Positions 47,701-55,718 of a stretch of 64,000 bases of DNA are shown here, piece by piece. The notes under the pieces were generated by a model. The model searched no databases, was not told the origin of the DNA, and saw only the letters and a program-made list of their open reading frames with translations. Source of the stretch: Mycolicibacterium goodii (lineage in GTDB: Bacteria > Actinomycetota > Actinomycetes > Mycobacteriales > Mycobacteriaceae); the NCBI RefSeq assembly GCF_022370755.2, contig NZ_CP092364.2:4216001-4280000 (forward strand), in the 5' to 3' direction. The position numbers and the translations under genes were made by a program. Each line of letters opens with the position of its first letter. Positions within the stretch are counted from its first letter, which is position 1.

Positions 47701-48035
47701 GCCTCGGCGAAGCGCACCACACCGTAGAGACCGTCGTGGTCGGTCAGCGCGATGGCGCGCAGATTCAGCCGGGCCGCCTCCTCCACGAGTTCCTCGGGAG
47801 TGCCGGCGCCGTCGAGGAAGCTGTACGCCGAATGCGCATGCAGTTCCGCGTACGGGACCACAGACGCGGGCTTGGCGATCTGGTCCGGCGGCTCATAGGC
47901 GCCGCGTTTGCGTGACCAGGCGGGACTGTCCCCGCCGTCACCCGGGGCCTCAAGGGGCAGGCCCGAGCGGCGCGGCTTGCTCGTGAGCACGCGCTCCATC
48001 TCCGACCAGCTCGGCGGCCCGTTGTGCCAACCCAC
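44748..48035 (-). CDS. dnaE2: Error-prone DNA polymerase III alpha subunit
   Basis: 1095 aa. PHP domain first (VVPYAELHAHSAYSFLDGAGTPEELVEEAARLNLRAIALTDHDG), then the polymerase core with the catalytic aspartates in PDIDIDIES and the segment GRGSAANSAVCYALGVTNVDP. LGLGMLSALHYAIDLVAEH and the OB-like C-terminus (HRQRPATAQGVTFLNLEDEKGMVNVLC) follow. With ImuB and ImuA' it forms the mycobacterial mutasome that copies damaged DNA. The start GTG at 48035 is only 12 bp downstream of an SOS box, so the mRNA may be leaderless; ATG 47999 is an alternative. Corresponds to Rv3370c. Confidence 0.95.
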   Translation of the reverse strand: MGWHNGPPSWSEMERVLTSKPRRSGLPLEAPGDGGDSPAWSRKRGAYEPPDQIAKPASVVPYAELHAHSAYSFLDGAGTPEELVEEAARLNLRAIALTDHDGLYGVVRFAEAARELDVATVFGAELSLSNVARTEDPDPPGPHLLVLARGPEGYRRLSREIAKAHLAGGEKGKPRYDFDELTEAAGGHWHILTGCRKGHVRQALSEGGPDAAAAALADLVDRFGADRVSVELTHHGHPCDDERNAALAELAPRFGLNVVATTAAHFATPSRGRLAMAMAAIRARNSIDTAAGWLAPLGGVHLRSGEEMARLFDPEFVTAAADLGEQCAFGLALIAPQLPPFDVPAGHTEDSWLRHLVMTGAARRYGPPRRAPKAYAQIEHELRIIEQLKFPGYFLVVHDITQFCRDNNILCQGRGSAANSAVCYALGVTNVDPIANDLLFERFLSPARDGPPDIDIDIESDLRENVIQYVYERYGRDYAAQVANVITYRGRSAVRDMARALGFSQGQQDAWSKHLSRWDGKPDSPDVAEIPEQVIDLANQIANLPRHMGIHSGGMVICDRPIADVCPVEWARMENRSVLQWDKDDCAAIGLVKFDLLGLGMLSALHYAIDLVAEHKGITVDLATLDLSEPAVYEMLQRADSVGVFQVESRAQMATLPRLKPREFYDLVVEVALIRPGPIQGGSVHPYIKRRNGLEPVTYDHPSMEPALKKTLGVPLFQEQLMQLAVDCAGFSAAEADQLRRAMGSKRSTAKMRRLRSRFYDGMRERHGITGVVADRIYEKLEAFANFGFPESHSLSFASLVFYSSWFKLHHPAAFCAALLRAQPMGFYSPQSLVADARRHGVTVHGPDVNASLAHAGLENRGLDVRLGLGSVRHIGDDLAQRIVDEREANGQFESLLDLTSRVQLTVPQTEALATAGALGCFGITRREGLWAAGAAATQRPDRLPGVGSSTHIPPLPGMSALELSAADVWATGVSPDSYPTEFLRKHLDSLGVVPTDRLLDVADGTRILVAGAVTHRQRPATAQGVTFLNLEDEKGMVNVLCAPGVWSRYRKVAQTSPALIVRGIVQNATGAVTVVADRMDPVDLRVGSRSRDFR

Positions 48036-48047
48036 CCCACCAGTGTA

Positions 48048-48063
48048 TCGAACGTCTGTTCGA
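48048..48063. promoter_or_regulatory. dnaE2: LexA (SOS) box of dnaE2
   Basis: TCGAACGTCTGTTCGA is a perfect match to the mycobacterial SOS consensus TCGAAC(N4)GTTCGA, located 12 bp before the dnaE2 start. Confidence 0.93.
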
Positions 48064-48073
48064 TACGATCGGA

Positions 48074-48928
48074 TCAGCCGGGAATGTCCATACGCTGCGT
48101 GCCGAGGACCGAGAGCAGCCGCATCGCCTCCTCCGACGGTGAACCCGGCTGGGCGGTGTAGATCACCAGGCGCTGGTCGCGGTCGGCGATGTCGAGCGCA
48201 TCGCAGTTGACCGACACCGGGCCGACGACCGGATGTACGAACGTCTTGCACAGGACCGGGCGGTCGACGATGTCGTGAGACTCCCACAGTCGCACGAATT
48301 CCTCACTGCCCGCGAGCAGTTCGTCGACGAGTTCCCTGGTCTCCGGGTCGTCGGGATACCGGGCCACCGCGGCCCGCAAATGCTTGGCACTGGTGTGAGT
48401 GAACTCGTCGACGTCGGAGACCCCGTACAGCCGTCGCCCGCCCGGCCCGACAGGTCCGAGGAACGCCCGCCTGATCAGGTTGCGGTCGCGGCGGCTCAAC
48501 GCCGAGAAGTCCTCCATCAGCGCGCACGCCAGGTCGTTCCAGGCCAGCACCTCGTTGGTGGCCGACACCACGATCGCCGCCGCCTGGGGCAGGCGGTGCA
48601 GCAGGTCGAGGATGCTCTGCCGCACCCCTCGCGGCGGGCCGACCGGGCGTTGCGGCACGACGCCGGCCAACTGGTACAGGTAGGTGCGCTCCGCGTCGGG
48701 AAGCCGCAACGCGCGGGACAGGCCCTCGAGCACCTCGCGGGACGGGTGCGGGGCGCGGGCCTGCTCGAGGCGCGTGTAGTACTCGGTCGAGATGAACGCC
48801 AGATGCGCGACCTCGTCGCGCCGCAGCCCGGGCGTGCGCCTGCGCGGACCCACCGGCAGCCCCACCTCGGTGGGCCCGATGCGCTCACGACGGCTCCGCA
48901 GGAACGCGCCGAGTTCTCGCTTGTCCAC
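48074..48928 (-). CDS. XRE-family regulator with MmyB-like ligand domain
   Basis: 284 aa. HTH: ELGAFLRSRRERI, RRTPGLRRDEVAHLAFISTEYYTRLEQARAPHPSREVLEGLSRAL. The rest is the MmyB/PAS-like domain (IVVSATNEVLAWNDLACALM, VSVNCDALDIADRDQRLVIYTAQPGSPSEEAMRLL). GTG 48928 is the start at the conserved region; longer frames run into the divergent promoter. In actinobacteria this family binds a fatty-acid-like ligand and often controls a divergent short-chain dehydrogenase, as here. It converges toward the SOS box of dnaE2. Confidence 0.9.
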   Translation of the reverse strand: MDKRELGAFLRSRRERIGPTEVGLPVGPRRRTPGLRRDEVAHLAFISTEYYTRLEQARAPHPSREVLEGLSRALRLPDAERTYLYQLAGVVPQRPVGPPRGVRQSILDLLHRLPQAAAIVVSATNEVLAWNDLACALMEDFSALSRRDRNLIRRAFLGPVGPGGRRLYGVSDVDEFTHTSAKHLRAAVARYPDDPETRELVDELLAGSEEFVRLWESHDIVDRPVLCKTFVHPVVGPVSVNCDALDIADRDQRLVIYTAQPGSPSEEAMRLLSVLGTQRMDIPG

Positions 48929-49024
48929 GTCCTCATTCTGCGTGCGTTCTGCCGGTGACGTCGGTGCCCAGGCTGGTACTGGTGATACCTGGATACGTCC
49001 GGCGACCGGTCGCAGGCTCGGGTC

Positions 49025-49801
49025 ATGACGCAAACAACCACCACGGGCCTGCTCGCAGACAAGATCGCTTTCGTCACCGGCGCGGGACGCGGAATCGGTG
49101 CCGCCGCAGCGCGACTGTTCGCCAAGGAAGGTGCGACCGTACTGCTTGCCGCACGCACCGAATCACAGCTCAAAGAGGCCACCGAACACATCCGCGCCGA
49201 CGGCGGCACCGCCGAGTACGTGGTGTGCGATCTGGCCGACGGGGACAGCGTGCGCGCGGCGGTGCACCGCACCGTCGAACTGTGGGGACGCCTCGATGTC
49301 GCGTTCAACAACGGTGCGACGGGCCAGCCGCCCGGCCCGCTCGACGAGCTGCCCGAGGCAGGACTGGACCATGTCTACGACGTGAACTTCAAGGGCGTGT
49401 GGCTGGCGTTGACCGCCGAGGTCGCGGCGATCCGCGCCACCTCGAAAACCGGAGCCATCGTGAACACGTCGAGTATCGGCAGCCTGCACAGCAATCCCGA
49501 GCTGCCGGCCTACGGCGCGTTGAAGCGCGCCGTCAACAGCCTCACCGAATCAGCGGCGGCGACCTACGGTCCGGAGGGAATCCGGATCAACGCGATCGCG
49601 CCGGGCGCGACGCTGACCGAGATGATGCAGGACTGGGACGCCGCGAGCCCCGGCACCATCGACCGGATCGCCGCCACGACCCCACTGCGACGCGCCGCCG
49701 ACCCCATCGAGATCGCCGAGGCCGCGGCATGGCTGCTCAGTGACCGTGCATCGTTCGTCACCGGGGCAACTCTGCGTGTCGACGGCGGCGCGTGGGTGTA
49801 G
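49025..49801 (+). CDS. Short-chain dehydrogenase/reductase (SDR)
   Basis: 258 aa classical SDR. NAD(P) site TGAGRGIGAAAARLFA, NNGATG, catalytic Ser in NTSSIGSL, and YGALK with the Tyr/Lys pair; C-terminal ASFVTGATLRVDGGAWV. It is divergent from an MmyB-like regulator, its likely repressor. Substrate unknown; such SDRs act on alcohols, ketones or sugars. Confidence 0.9.
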   Translation: MTQTTTTGLLADKIAFVTGAGRGIGAAAARLFAKEGATVLLAARTESQLKEATEHIRADGGTAEYVVCDLADGDSVRAAVHRTVELWGRLDVAFNNGATGQPPGPLDELPEAGLDHVYDVNFKGVWLALTAEVAAIRATSKTGAIVNTSSIGSLHSNPELPAYGALKRAVNSLTESAAATYGPEGIRINAIAPGATLTEMMQDWDAASPGTIDRIAATTPLRRAADPIEIAEAAAWLLSDRASFVTGATLRVDGGAWV

Positions 49802-49915
49802 TGGCCTCTGGTGCCGGTGTGATCACAGGGACTTTCATGATCACCTCGTGCTGCCGATCACGTAGCGACCCCCTACGATGCCTCTGGGCTGGGGATCGGT
49901 TGTGAAAGGACGGCA

Positions 49916-51115
49916 ATGGCCGCACACAGGGCATCGACCAAGGCGACGGGCTCGACGAAGTACGTCGGCTACGTCGGCGGAGTCGCGGTGGCGATGGGCG
50001 TCGGAGCGGCGATCGCCGTAGCCGGCCAGGGCACCGCGCACGCGGATACCGACGGCGCGGCGAAGGAGTCGAGCGCTTCGACCAGTTCGGGGGCCAGTTC
50101 CGGGGCCACCTCCGGGACCGGCTCGGGCGTCAACGCCGGGCCCAAGCGCACCGAAACCAAATCGGCTGCCAAGACCGATCGGCCCAAGCCGCTGTCGAAG
50201 GTCAGCGCGGGTGTGCAGAAAGCCGAGAAGGCCGTCTCGCAGGCCGCGGAGAAGGCTGTCACGAAGGCCGCCGCACGAGCCGAGAAAGCCGCTGCCCGGA
50301 CAGAGAAGGCCGTCGACCACGTCAGCGATCAGCTCACCAAAGCCGCGTCCACGGTGTCGAAGTCGGTCACCGACTCGCTCACCAAGCCGGTTTCCAAGCC
50401 GGTCATCAAGCCGGTTTCCAAGCCGGTCATCAAGCCCGTCCTCGAAGACGCGGCCAAGGATTTCGAGACCAGGCAGGTCGCGCGGCTCAAGGAGTTGTTC
50501 ACGCCCAAGCCAATCGCGGCGCCGAAGCCCGACACGGCGTCGGACAGTGCGCTCGAAAACACTGCGCAGGCCGGCAAGACACCGACCAACGTGGTGCGGA
50601 CCGCCGTACAGACCCAGGCCGACACCGACGTCGATGCCGCGGCCGACCAGCCGTGGAGCCCCAATCCGCTGCGGCCGGTCGACCCCGACCCCACGGATTT
50701 CCCGGATGCGATCATGGATCTGCGCGACGCGCTGCTCGGTGCCTCGCCGACATTCCTCGATCCCTTCGTCCGCGAGGCGACCGAGCAGATCTACCGGGGC
50801 AGCCAGATCGTGCCGTGGGTCAACGCGGTCATCCCGATCAGCAAGATCCTGCCGAACCTGGCACCCGCGCTCAGCGAAGACATCGAGGTCGCGCGGGATG
50901 CCCGCCAGCTCATCATCACCGAGCTGATCAAGACGACCCCACCGGGATCGGCCCTGTACTACGGCTACGACATCGTTGCCGATCTGATCAATCTCGAAGG
51001 CCCCGCGGCCGGTCTCAAATACCGCGCCGTGGCCACGGTGTGGAACATCCTCGATCCGCTGCAGTTGGTGCACAACACGGACAAGGCGGTCGGGATCGGT
51101 TCAGCCGCAGGTTAA
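49916..51115 (+). CDS. Exported Ala/Lys/Pro-rich protein with internal repeats
   Basis: 399 aa. Signal sequence VGGVAVAMGVGAAIAVAGQGTAHA, then a Ser/Thr/Gly-rich stretch, a Lys/Ala-rich helical segment (KAEKAVSQAAEKAVTKAAARAEKAAARTEKAVDHV) and tandem KPVSKPVI repeats at about residues 157-175, encoded by two perfect 24-bp units (50384-50431). The C-terminal half (from about 255) is a folded-looking domain of unknown family (DFPDAIMDLRDALLGASPTFLDPF...). ATG 49916 follows AAAGGA; TACGAT (49874-49879) could be its -10. Probably a secreted or wall-associated mycobacterial protein. Function unknown. Confidence 0.8.
   Translation: MAAHRASTKATGSTKYVGYVGGVAVAMGVGAAIAVAGQGTAHADTDGAAKESSASTSSGASSGATSGTGSGVNAGPKRTETKSAAKTDRPKPLSKVSAGVQKAEKAVSQAAEKAVTKAAARAEKAAARTEKAVDHVSDQLTKAASTVSKSVTDSLTKPVSKPVIKPVSKPVIKPVLEDAAKDFETRQVARLKELFTPKPIAAPKPDTASDSALENTAQAGKTPTNVVRTAVQTQADTDVDAAADQPWSPNPLRPVDPDPTDFPDAIMDLRDALLGASPTFLDPFVREATEQIYRGSQIVPWVNAVIPISKILPNLAPALSEDIEVARDARQLIITELIKTTPPGSALYYGYDIVADLINLEGPAAGLKYRAVATVWNILDPLQLVHNTDKAVGIGSAAG
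50384..50431 (+). repeat. Perfect tandem duplication of a 24-bp unit
   Basis: Two identical 24-bp copies (50384-50407 and 50408-50431) followed by a partial third. Each codes KPVSKPVI. The unit itself is an imperfect double of 12 bp. It may vary in copy number between strains by slippage. Confidence 0.9.
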
Positions 51116-51122
51116 TCGCGTG

Positions 51123-51170
51123 CGTAACGTGGTGGCGCTCGTGAGAGCGATTCAGCGCCACCACGTTACG
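51123..51170. terminator. Hairpin with perfect 17-bp arms between convergent genes
   Basis: CGTAACGTGGTGGCGCT (51123-51139) and its exact complement (51154-51170) enclose a 14-nt loop. It separates the exported-repeat-protein gene from the convergent SDR gene. Confidence 0.85.
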
Positions 51171-51177
51171 AGCACGC

Positions 51178-52029
51178 TCAGCGGTGGTCGGTGGTGAACG
51201 CGAGCTCGCGCCCGGCTTCGATGTCCCGGCTCAGCGCGGTCACCTTGGCGTGTGCGTACTCGTAGGAATCCGACCCGAGCAGCTGATGCAGCGGGCCCTC
51301 CCCCGCGACAGCGATGGTGATGATCGCCTCGGCTCCCTTCACTGGATCGCCGAGCTGTCTGCCTTGCAATGCGAGGTGGTTCTGCGTCATCTCTTGGATG
51401 CCGGGATAGGCGTCGTTGGGGGCCTCGGGCAGCGCCAGTGAGTCGGTGGTCAAAAAGCTCGTGCGGAAATAGCCTGGCTCGACAATGCTGACCTTGACTC
51501 CGAATTCGGCCATCTCACCGGCGAGCGCTTCGCTCATACCGTTGAGCGCGAACTTCCCCGCGCAGTACAGACCCCAGCCCGGCATCGCGGTCAGCCCGAG
51601 GATCGATGACACGTTGATGATGTGGCCGCTGCGGGCCTTGCGCATGTGAGGAATGGTTGCGCGCAGTACGTTCCACGTACCGATGACCTGAACGTCGAAC
51701 ATTTGTCGGATGTCGGCGTCGGTGGTGTCCTCGACCGAGGCGAGGAATCCGTAACCGGCGTTATTGACGATGACATCGAGGTTGCCGAACCGCTCGACCG
51801 TGGCGGTGACGGCCTTGTGCACAGCCGACGGGTCGGCGAGGTCGACCTCGATCGGCAGCAGCGATCCGGTGTCGGCGCCTTCGAGGCCGACGTGCAACCG
51901 TTCGGCCGAACGCGTGGTGGCCGCGACGTTGTCGCCGCGTTCGAGCAGTTGCCGCACGAGCTCGAGGCCGAGGCCTTTCGACGTGCCGGTGACGAACCAG
52001 GTGGCGGGGCGGTTGGTGGGATAGGACAT
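51178..52029 (-). CDS. Short-chain dehydrogenase/reductase (oxidoreductase)
   Basis: 283 aa. TGTSKGLGLELVRQLLERGDNV for the cofactor, NNAGYGFLASVED, INVSSILGLTAMPGWGLYCAGKFALNGMSEAL with catalytic Ser, Tyr and Lys. The ATG at 52029 has CAGGAG 5 nt upstream; an earlier in-frame ATG is rejected. It is divergent from a second MmyB-like regulator, in the mirror-image arrangement of the 48928/49025 pair. Confidence 0.9.
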   Translation of the reverse strand: MSYPTNRPATWFVTGTSKGLGLELVRQLLERGDNVAATTRSAERLHVGLEGADTGSLLPIEVDLADPSAVHKAVTATVERFGNLDVIVNNAGYGFLASVEDTTDADIRQMFDVQVIGTWNVLRATIPHMRKARSGHIINVSSILGLTAMPGWGLYCAGKFALNGMSEALAGEMAEFGVKVSIVEPGYFRTSFLTTDSLALPEAPNDAYPGIQEMTQNHLALQGRQLGDPVKGAEAIITIAVAGEGPLHQLLGSDSYEYAHAKVTALSRDIEAGRELAFTTDHR

Positions 52030-52138
52030 GGCGTCTCCTGTTCGGGTTCTTCGGTGCCGGTGGGCTGACATCGAGTCTCGGCCGCCGCGGGGCGCAGAAG
52101 TGGCCCATAACCTGGCCTGATGAACCGAGGCCGCGGCA

Positions 52139-52161
52139 ACCTAGGACTGAAAGACCCAGGT
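52139..52161. promoter_or_regulatory. Inverted repeat in the SDR/XRE divergent region
   Basis: ACCTAGG and CCCAGGT with a 9-nt spacer form an imperfect inverted repeat, about 33 bp before the XRE start. A CCAGG...CCTGG pair (48968-48992) stands in the comparable gap of the other XRE/SDR pair. Probable operator for the MmyB-like protein. Confidence 0.35.
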
Positions 52162-52193
52162 ACGGATCGCGCCGGGGTGCGACACTCGTGGTG

Positions 52194-53075
52194 ATGTCCG
52201 ATACCAACCGCGACCTCGCGGATTTCCTGAAACGCGCCCGCGCGGCCGTCGATCCGGCGCGCGCCGGGTTGCCCGCCGACAGCAGGGTGCGACGGGTTCC
52301 GGGGCTGCGTCGCGAGGAGGTCGCCCTGCTCGCCGGGGTGTCGACGGACTACTACACCCGGCTTGAGCAGGGGCGGCGCATCACGCCGTCGCGCAGTGTG
52401 CTCGACGCGATCGCGCGGGCACTCGATCTCGACGAGACCGGCCGCGCGCACCTCGAACATCTCGTCGGCGCCCCACCGCGTGGCCGCAAGCCACCGACCG
52501 CCGCGCAACGGGTGCGGCCCGGCCTGTACCAACTGCTCGAATCACTCACCGGCACACCCGCGATGATCCTGGGACACCACAGCGACGTCTTGGCGATCAA
52601 CCGGCTCGGCGCGGCGCTGATCGCCGACTTCGACCGCATGCGTCCACGTGAACGCAGCTACGCAAGGTGGATGTTCCTCTCCCCTGACGCGCGAAAGCTG
52701 TTCGCCGACTGGGATGTCCAGGCCCGCTCCGTCGTCGAGAATTTGCGTCTGGAACTCGGCGCGCATCCGGGTGATCCGATCACCACGGCGCTGGTCGACG
52801 AACTGTCCGCGGCCAGTTCGGATTTCCGCGACTGGTGGGCCCAGCACCGCGTGTACCAGCGCACGCACGGATCCAAGCACCTGCGTCACCCGGTCGTAGG
52901 CGAGATCACCGTCGACTACGAGACCTTCACGATGCCGGATGATCCCGACCAGACTCTGTTCACCTACACCACCGAGGCGGGCACGGCCTCGCGCGAGGCG
53001 ATGAACCTGTTGATCAGCTGGTCGATGTCGTCCGTGCCGGGCCTCCGGCATACCGAATCGTCAGAACAGGCCTGA
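52194..53075 (+). CDS. XRE-family regulator with MmyB-like ligand domain (second copy)
   Basis: 293 aa. DLADFLKRARAAVDPARAGLPADSR, RRVPGLRREEVALLAGVSTDYYTRLEQGRRITPSRSVLDAIARAL is the HTH. MILGHHSDVLAINRLGAALIADF and VDYETFTMPDDPDQTLFTYTTEAGTASREAMNLL form the MmyB domain. Three start codons stand in a row (GTG 52188, GTG 52191, ATG 52194); the ATG is chosen without a strong ribosome site. Paralogous in design to the 48928 gene and probably controls the divergent SDR. Confidence 0.9.
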   Translation: MSDTNRDLADFLKRARAAVDPARAGLPADSRVRRVPGLRREEVALLAGVSTDYYTRLEQGRRITPSRSVLDAIARALDLDETGRAHLEHLVGAPPRGRKPPTAAQRVRPGLYQLLESLTGTPAMILGHHSDVLAINRLGAALIADFDRMRPRERSYARWMFLSPDARKLFADWDVQARSVVENLRLELGAHPGDPITTALVDELSAASSDFRDWWAQHRVYQRTHGSKHLRHPVVGEITVDYETFTMPDDPDQTLFTYTTEAGTASREAMNLLISWSMSSVPGLRHTESSEQA

Positions 53076-53080
53076 CCGCT

Positions 53081-54649
53081 TCAGTCTTTCAGCACAGGTG
53101 TGTTGCGGGACAACGTCTCTCCACGGAAGAACTCGGGGCTGCGTGACCGCATCACCAGCATCAGCACCACGCCCAGCAGCAGGATGCCGAAGCCGATGTA
53201 GAACACCAGCCCGATCCCGCCGAGTTCGGCGCCGCTGCCGTTCTCCGGGTTCATGCTCTCCTTGAGCGAGAACACGAACACCGCCGCCAGCACCAGACCG
53301 CCGAGCAGCGGGAACACGAACTTGAACACGATGTTGTGCACGCTGGTGAACAGCTCGCGCCGGAAGTACCAGATGCACGCGAACGCGGTGATCCCGTAGT
53401 ACCAGCAGATCATGATGCCCAGCGCGGCAATGGTGTCCAACAGCGCGTACTCCGACAGCAGGCTCACGACGGTGTAGAACACGCCCGTCACGATCCCCGC
53501 GATCAGCGTGCTGAACGATGGCACCAGGAACCGGGGATGCACGTGGGAGAACCGCTTCGGGAACGCCCCGTAGGCACCCATCGCCAGCATCGCGCGGGCG
53601 GCGGGCAGGAACGTGGTCTGCAGGCTGGCGACCGACGACGCCAACACCGCCAGGAACAGCAACGGCCCACCCCAGCTGCCCAGCACCGGATCGGCCAGCA
53701 CCCCGAAAACGTTCTCGGAGTTCTCCGGATTGCCCAGTCCCAGACCGGTCTCCCCGACACCGGCGTACATCATCACCGCGACCGCCACCAGCAGATAGGT
53801 GAGCAGGATCGTCGTCACGCACAGCAGACCCGCGCGCCCGGGCACCTTGGTGGGGTCCTTGGATTCCTCACCGAGGGTCAGACAGGTGTCCCAACCCCAG
53901 AACGCGAAGATCGACCCGGTGACGCCGATGACGAACGCGCCGAACGCCAGATTCGTGAACGGGTTGAACCAGTCGAGGTCGAAGCCGAGGCCTGCGGGGG
54001 CGTTGCCTGCGGCCACGTGGACCACCGCGGTGATCGCGAACGCCAGGAGCACCGTCATCTGGAATCCCACCAGCACGTACTGCACGTGCTCACTGGTGGT
54101 GATGCCACGGCTGGAGATCCAGGTCGCCAGCGCGATGAACACCAGTGTGGTGAGGATGTTGACGAGTTTGTTGTCGGCCAGATCGGCGATCTCCGGGGTG
54201 TTGAACACCCGCGCGACGAACAGGTAGAAGAACTCGACGGCGATGGCAGCCAGGTTCGACAACACGATGATCGTGGCGATCACCATGCCCCAGCCGCACA
54301 TCCACCCGACGTACGGGCCGAACGCCTTGGTGGACCACGTGAACGACGCACCGCAGTCGGGTGCGCGTGAGTTCAGCTCACGGTAGGCGTACGCGGTGAG
54401 GAACATCGGGATGAATCCCGCGATGAAGATCGCGGGCATCTTGAGCCCGACGGCCGCGACGATCAGCCCGATGCTCGCGGTGAGGGTGTAACCCGGTGCG
54501 ACCGACGAGATTCCCAGGATGGCGCCGGAGAACGTCCCGACCTTTCCCGAGGCCAGTCCCTTTCCGACCAACCCGGCGGATTCCTCGGCGAGCTGTAGTG
54601 CGTGATGCGACTCGGATTCGGGGTCGGCCTGTGGGTCGGACCGGTTCAC
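53081..54649 (-). CDS. APC-family amino acid permease
   Basis: 522 aa with 12-13 helices. ISSVAPGYTLTASIGLIVAAVG, FLTAYAYRELNSRAPDCGASFTWSTKAFGPYVGWMCGWG and FWGWDTCLTLGEESKDPTKVPGRAG are typical of the APC superfamily (YhdG/PotE-like; the TLGEES segment is strongly conserved). It is a proton- or exchange-coupled amino acid or amine transporter; substrate unknown. GTG 54649 overlaps the stop of the upstream universal stress protein gene (GTGA), so the two form an operon. Confidence 0.92.
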   Translation of the reverse strand: MNRSDPQADPESESHHALQLAEESAGLVGKGLASGKVGTFSGAILGISSVAPGYTLTASIGLIVAAVGLKMPAIFIAGFIPMFLTAYAYRELNSRAPDCGASFTWSTKAFGPYVGWMCGWGMVIATIIVLSNLAAIAVEFFYLFVARVFNTPEIADLADNKLVNILTTLVFIALATWISSRGITTSEHVQYVLVGFQMTVLLAFAITAVVHVAAGNAPAGLGFDLDWFNPFTNLAFGAFVIGVTGSIFAFWGWDTCLTLGEESKDPTKVPGRAGLLCVTTILLTYLLVAVAVMMYAGVGETGLGLGNPENSENVFGVLADPVLGSWGGPLLFLAVLASSVASLQTTFLPAARAMLAMGAYGAFPKRFSHVHPRFLVPSFSTLIAGIVTGVFYTVVSLLSEYALLDTIAALGIMICWYYGITAFACIWYFRRELFTSVHNIVFKFVFPLLGGLVLAAVFVFSLKESMNPENGSGAELGGIGLVFYIGFGILLLGVVLMLVMRSRSPEFFRGETLSRNTPVLKD

Positions 54650-55533
54650 GACGGTTCCTCGCCGTTGTTCAGCTCATCGCGGGGCACCACGACCATGGGA
54701 ACCTCCAGAACCCGCAGCATCTTGGCCGCGGTGTTGCCCAGGAAGATCCGCCTCGGTGCGCTCAGCCGGCTGGAGCCGACCATGATGACGTCGCCGTCAT
54801 GCCATTCCAGCTGGCTCACCGCATTCTCCACCGACGTTCCGCTCACGATGGTCGAGGTTACCGGGAAACCCTCGGGCAACTCGCTTTTCGCAGCTTCCAG
54901 GGTCTTCTGCGCATGCTCGAGCGCGCGTTGGCGCACCGCGTCGTCGTCGGAGCGCAGGTGGCCGAAGACCGGATCGAGCGCGACGAGCGACACCAGCCGC
55001 AACGGTGTGCCCGCCGCCTTGCTGGCCGCCACCGCGGTCGCCAGCAGGCGGTCGGCTCCCTGGCGCTGGCCGATGGCGCACGTGACCTCGCGGACCCGTT
55101 TGATCGCGGACTCGCGAGCGCCCCGCGGCGCGACGGCGACCGGCAGCGGTGACGAGTGCAGCAACTCGCTGACCACCGACCCGAGGGAGAAGGCACCGAC
55201 CAGACCGCCGCCGGATCCACCGACGACGATCGCCACCGCGTCGAGATGCAAGGCAAGACCGGTCAAGCCGTCGGTGAACGATTCGGCGAACGTCAGATGC
55301 CCGTGTGCCACAACGTCATCAGGCACCCGCTTCAGCGCGTCGTCGAGCCACTCCTGCGCCTGCTCCGCCAGTACCTCCTCGTAGCCGCCCTTGGGCATGC
55401 CCGGCGCCCTGGTGTCGGGCGGCAGCACGATGCAGACCTCGAGCTCGGCGTTGAGCGTTCTCGCGAATCGGATTGCCAGAGCCAACGCATCAGCGCCACC
55501 CGGGGTGGCGAGATATCCAACGACCAGCTTCAT
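54646..55533 (-). CDS. Tandem universal stress protein
   Basis: 295 aa, two UspA domains. The first (1-140) starts MKLVVGYLATPGGADALALAIRFA and ends AIVVGGSGGGLVGAFSLGSVVSELLHSSPLPVAV; the second ends VIMVGSSRLSAPRRIFLGNTAAKMLRVLEVPMVVV, both with the G-2x-G-9x-G ATP pattern. ATG 55533 starts the first domain; a longer frame is rejected. Placement directly before an amino-acid permease is common for regulatory UspA subunits that act on the transporter. Confidence 0.92.
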   Translation of the reverse strand: MKLVVGYLATPGGADALALAIRFARTLNAELEVCIVLPPDTRAPGMPKGGYEEVLAEQAQEWLDDALKRVPDDVVAHGHLTFAESFTDGLTGLALHLDAVAIVVGGSGGGLVGAFSLGSVVSELLHSSPLPVAVAPRGARESAIKRVREVTCAIGQRQGADRLLATAVAASKAAGTPLRLVSLVALDPVFGHLRSDDDAVRQRALEHAQKTLEAAKSELPEGFPVTSTIVSGTSVENAVSQLEWHDGDVIMVGSSRLSAPRRIFLGNTAAKMLRVLEVPMVVVPRDELNNGEEPS

Positions 55534-55718
55534 CCGTCCCCCATCAATCCCGCACGTCATCCGCGCGACTGTAGTGAATCGATCCTGTCAACCTGCGGGC
55601 ACCTGTCGCGGTGATTTCGGTGAAATCGCGCCGATTGTCGGGCCCTGCGCGAAGTCCGGCGCCCACCGCCGCAGATGCCTGGTTGACGTTTGCTCGATCT
55701 CGGGCCACGATGGCTCGC

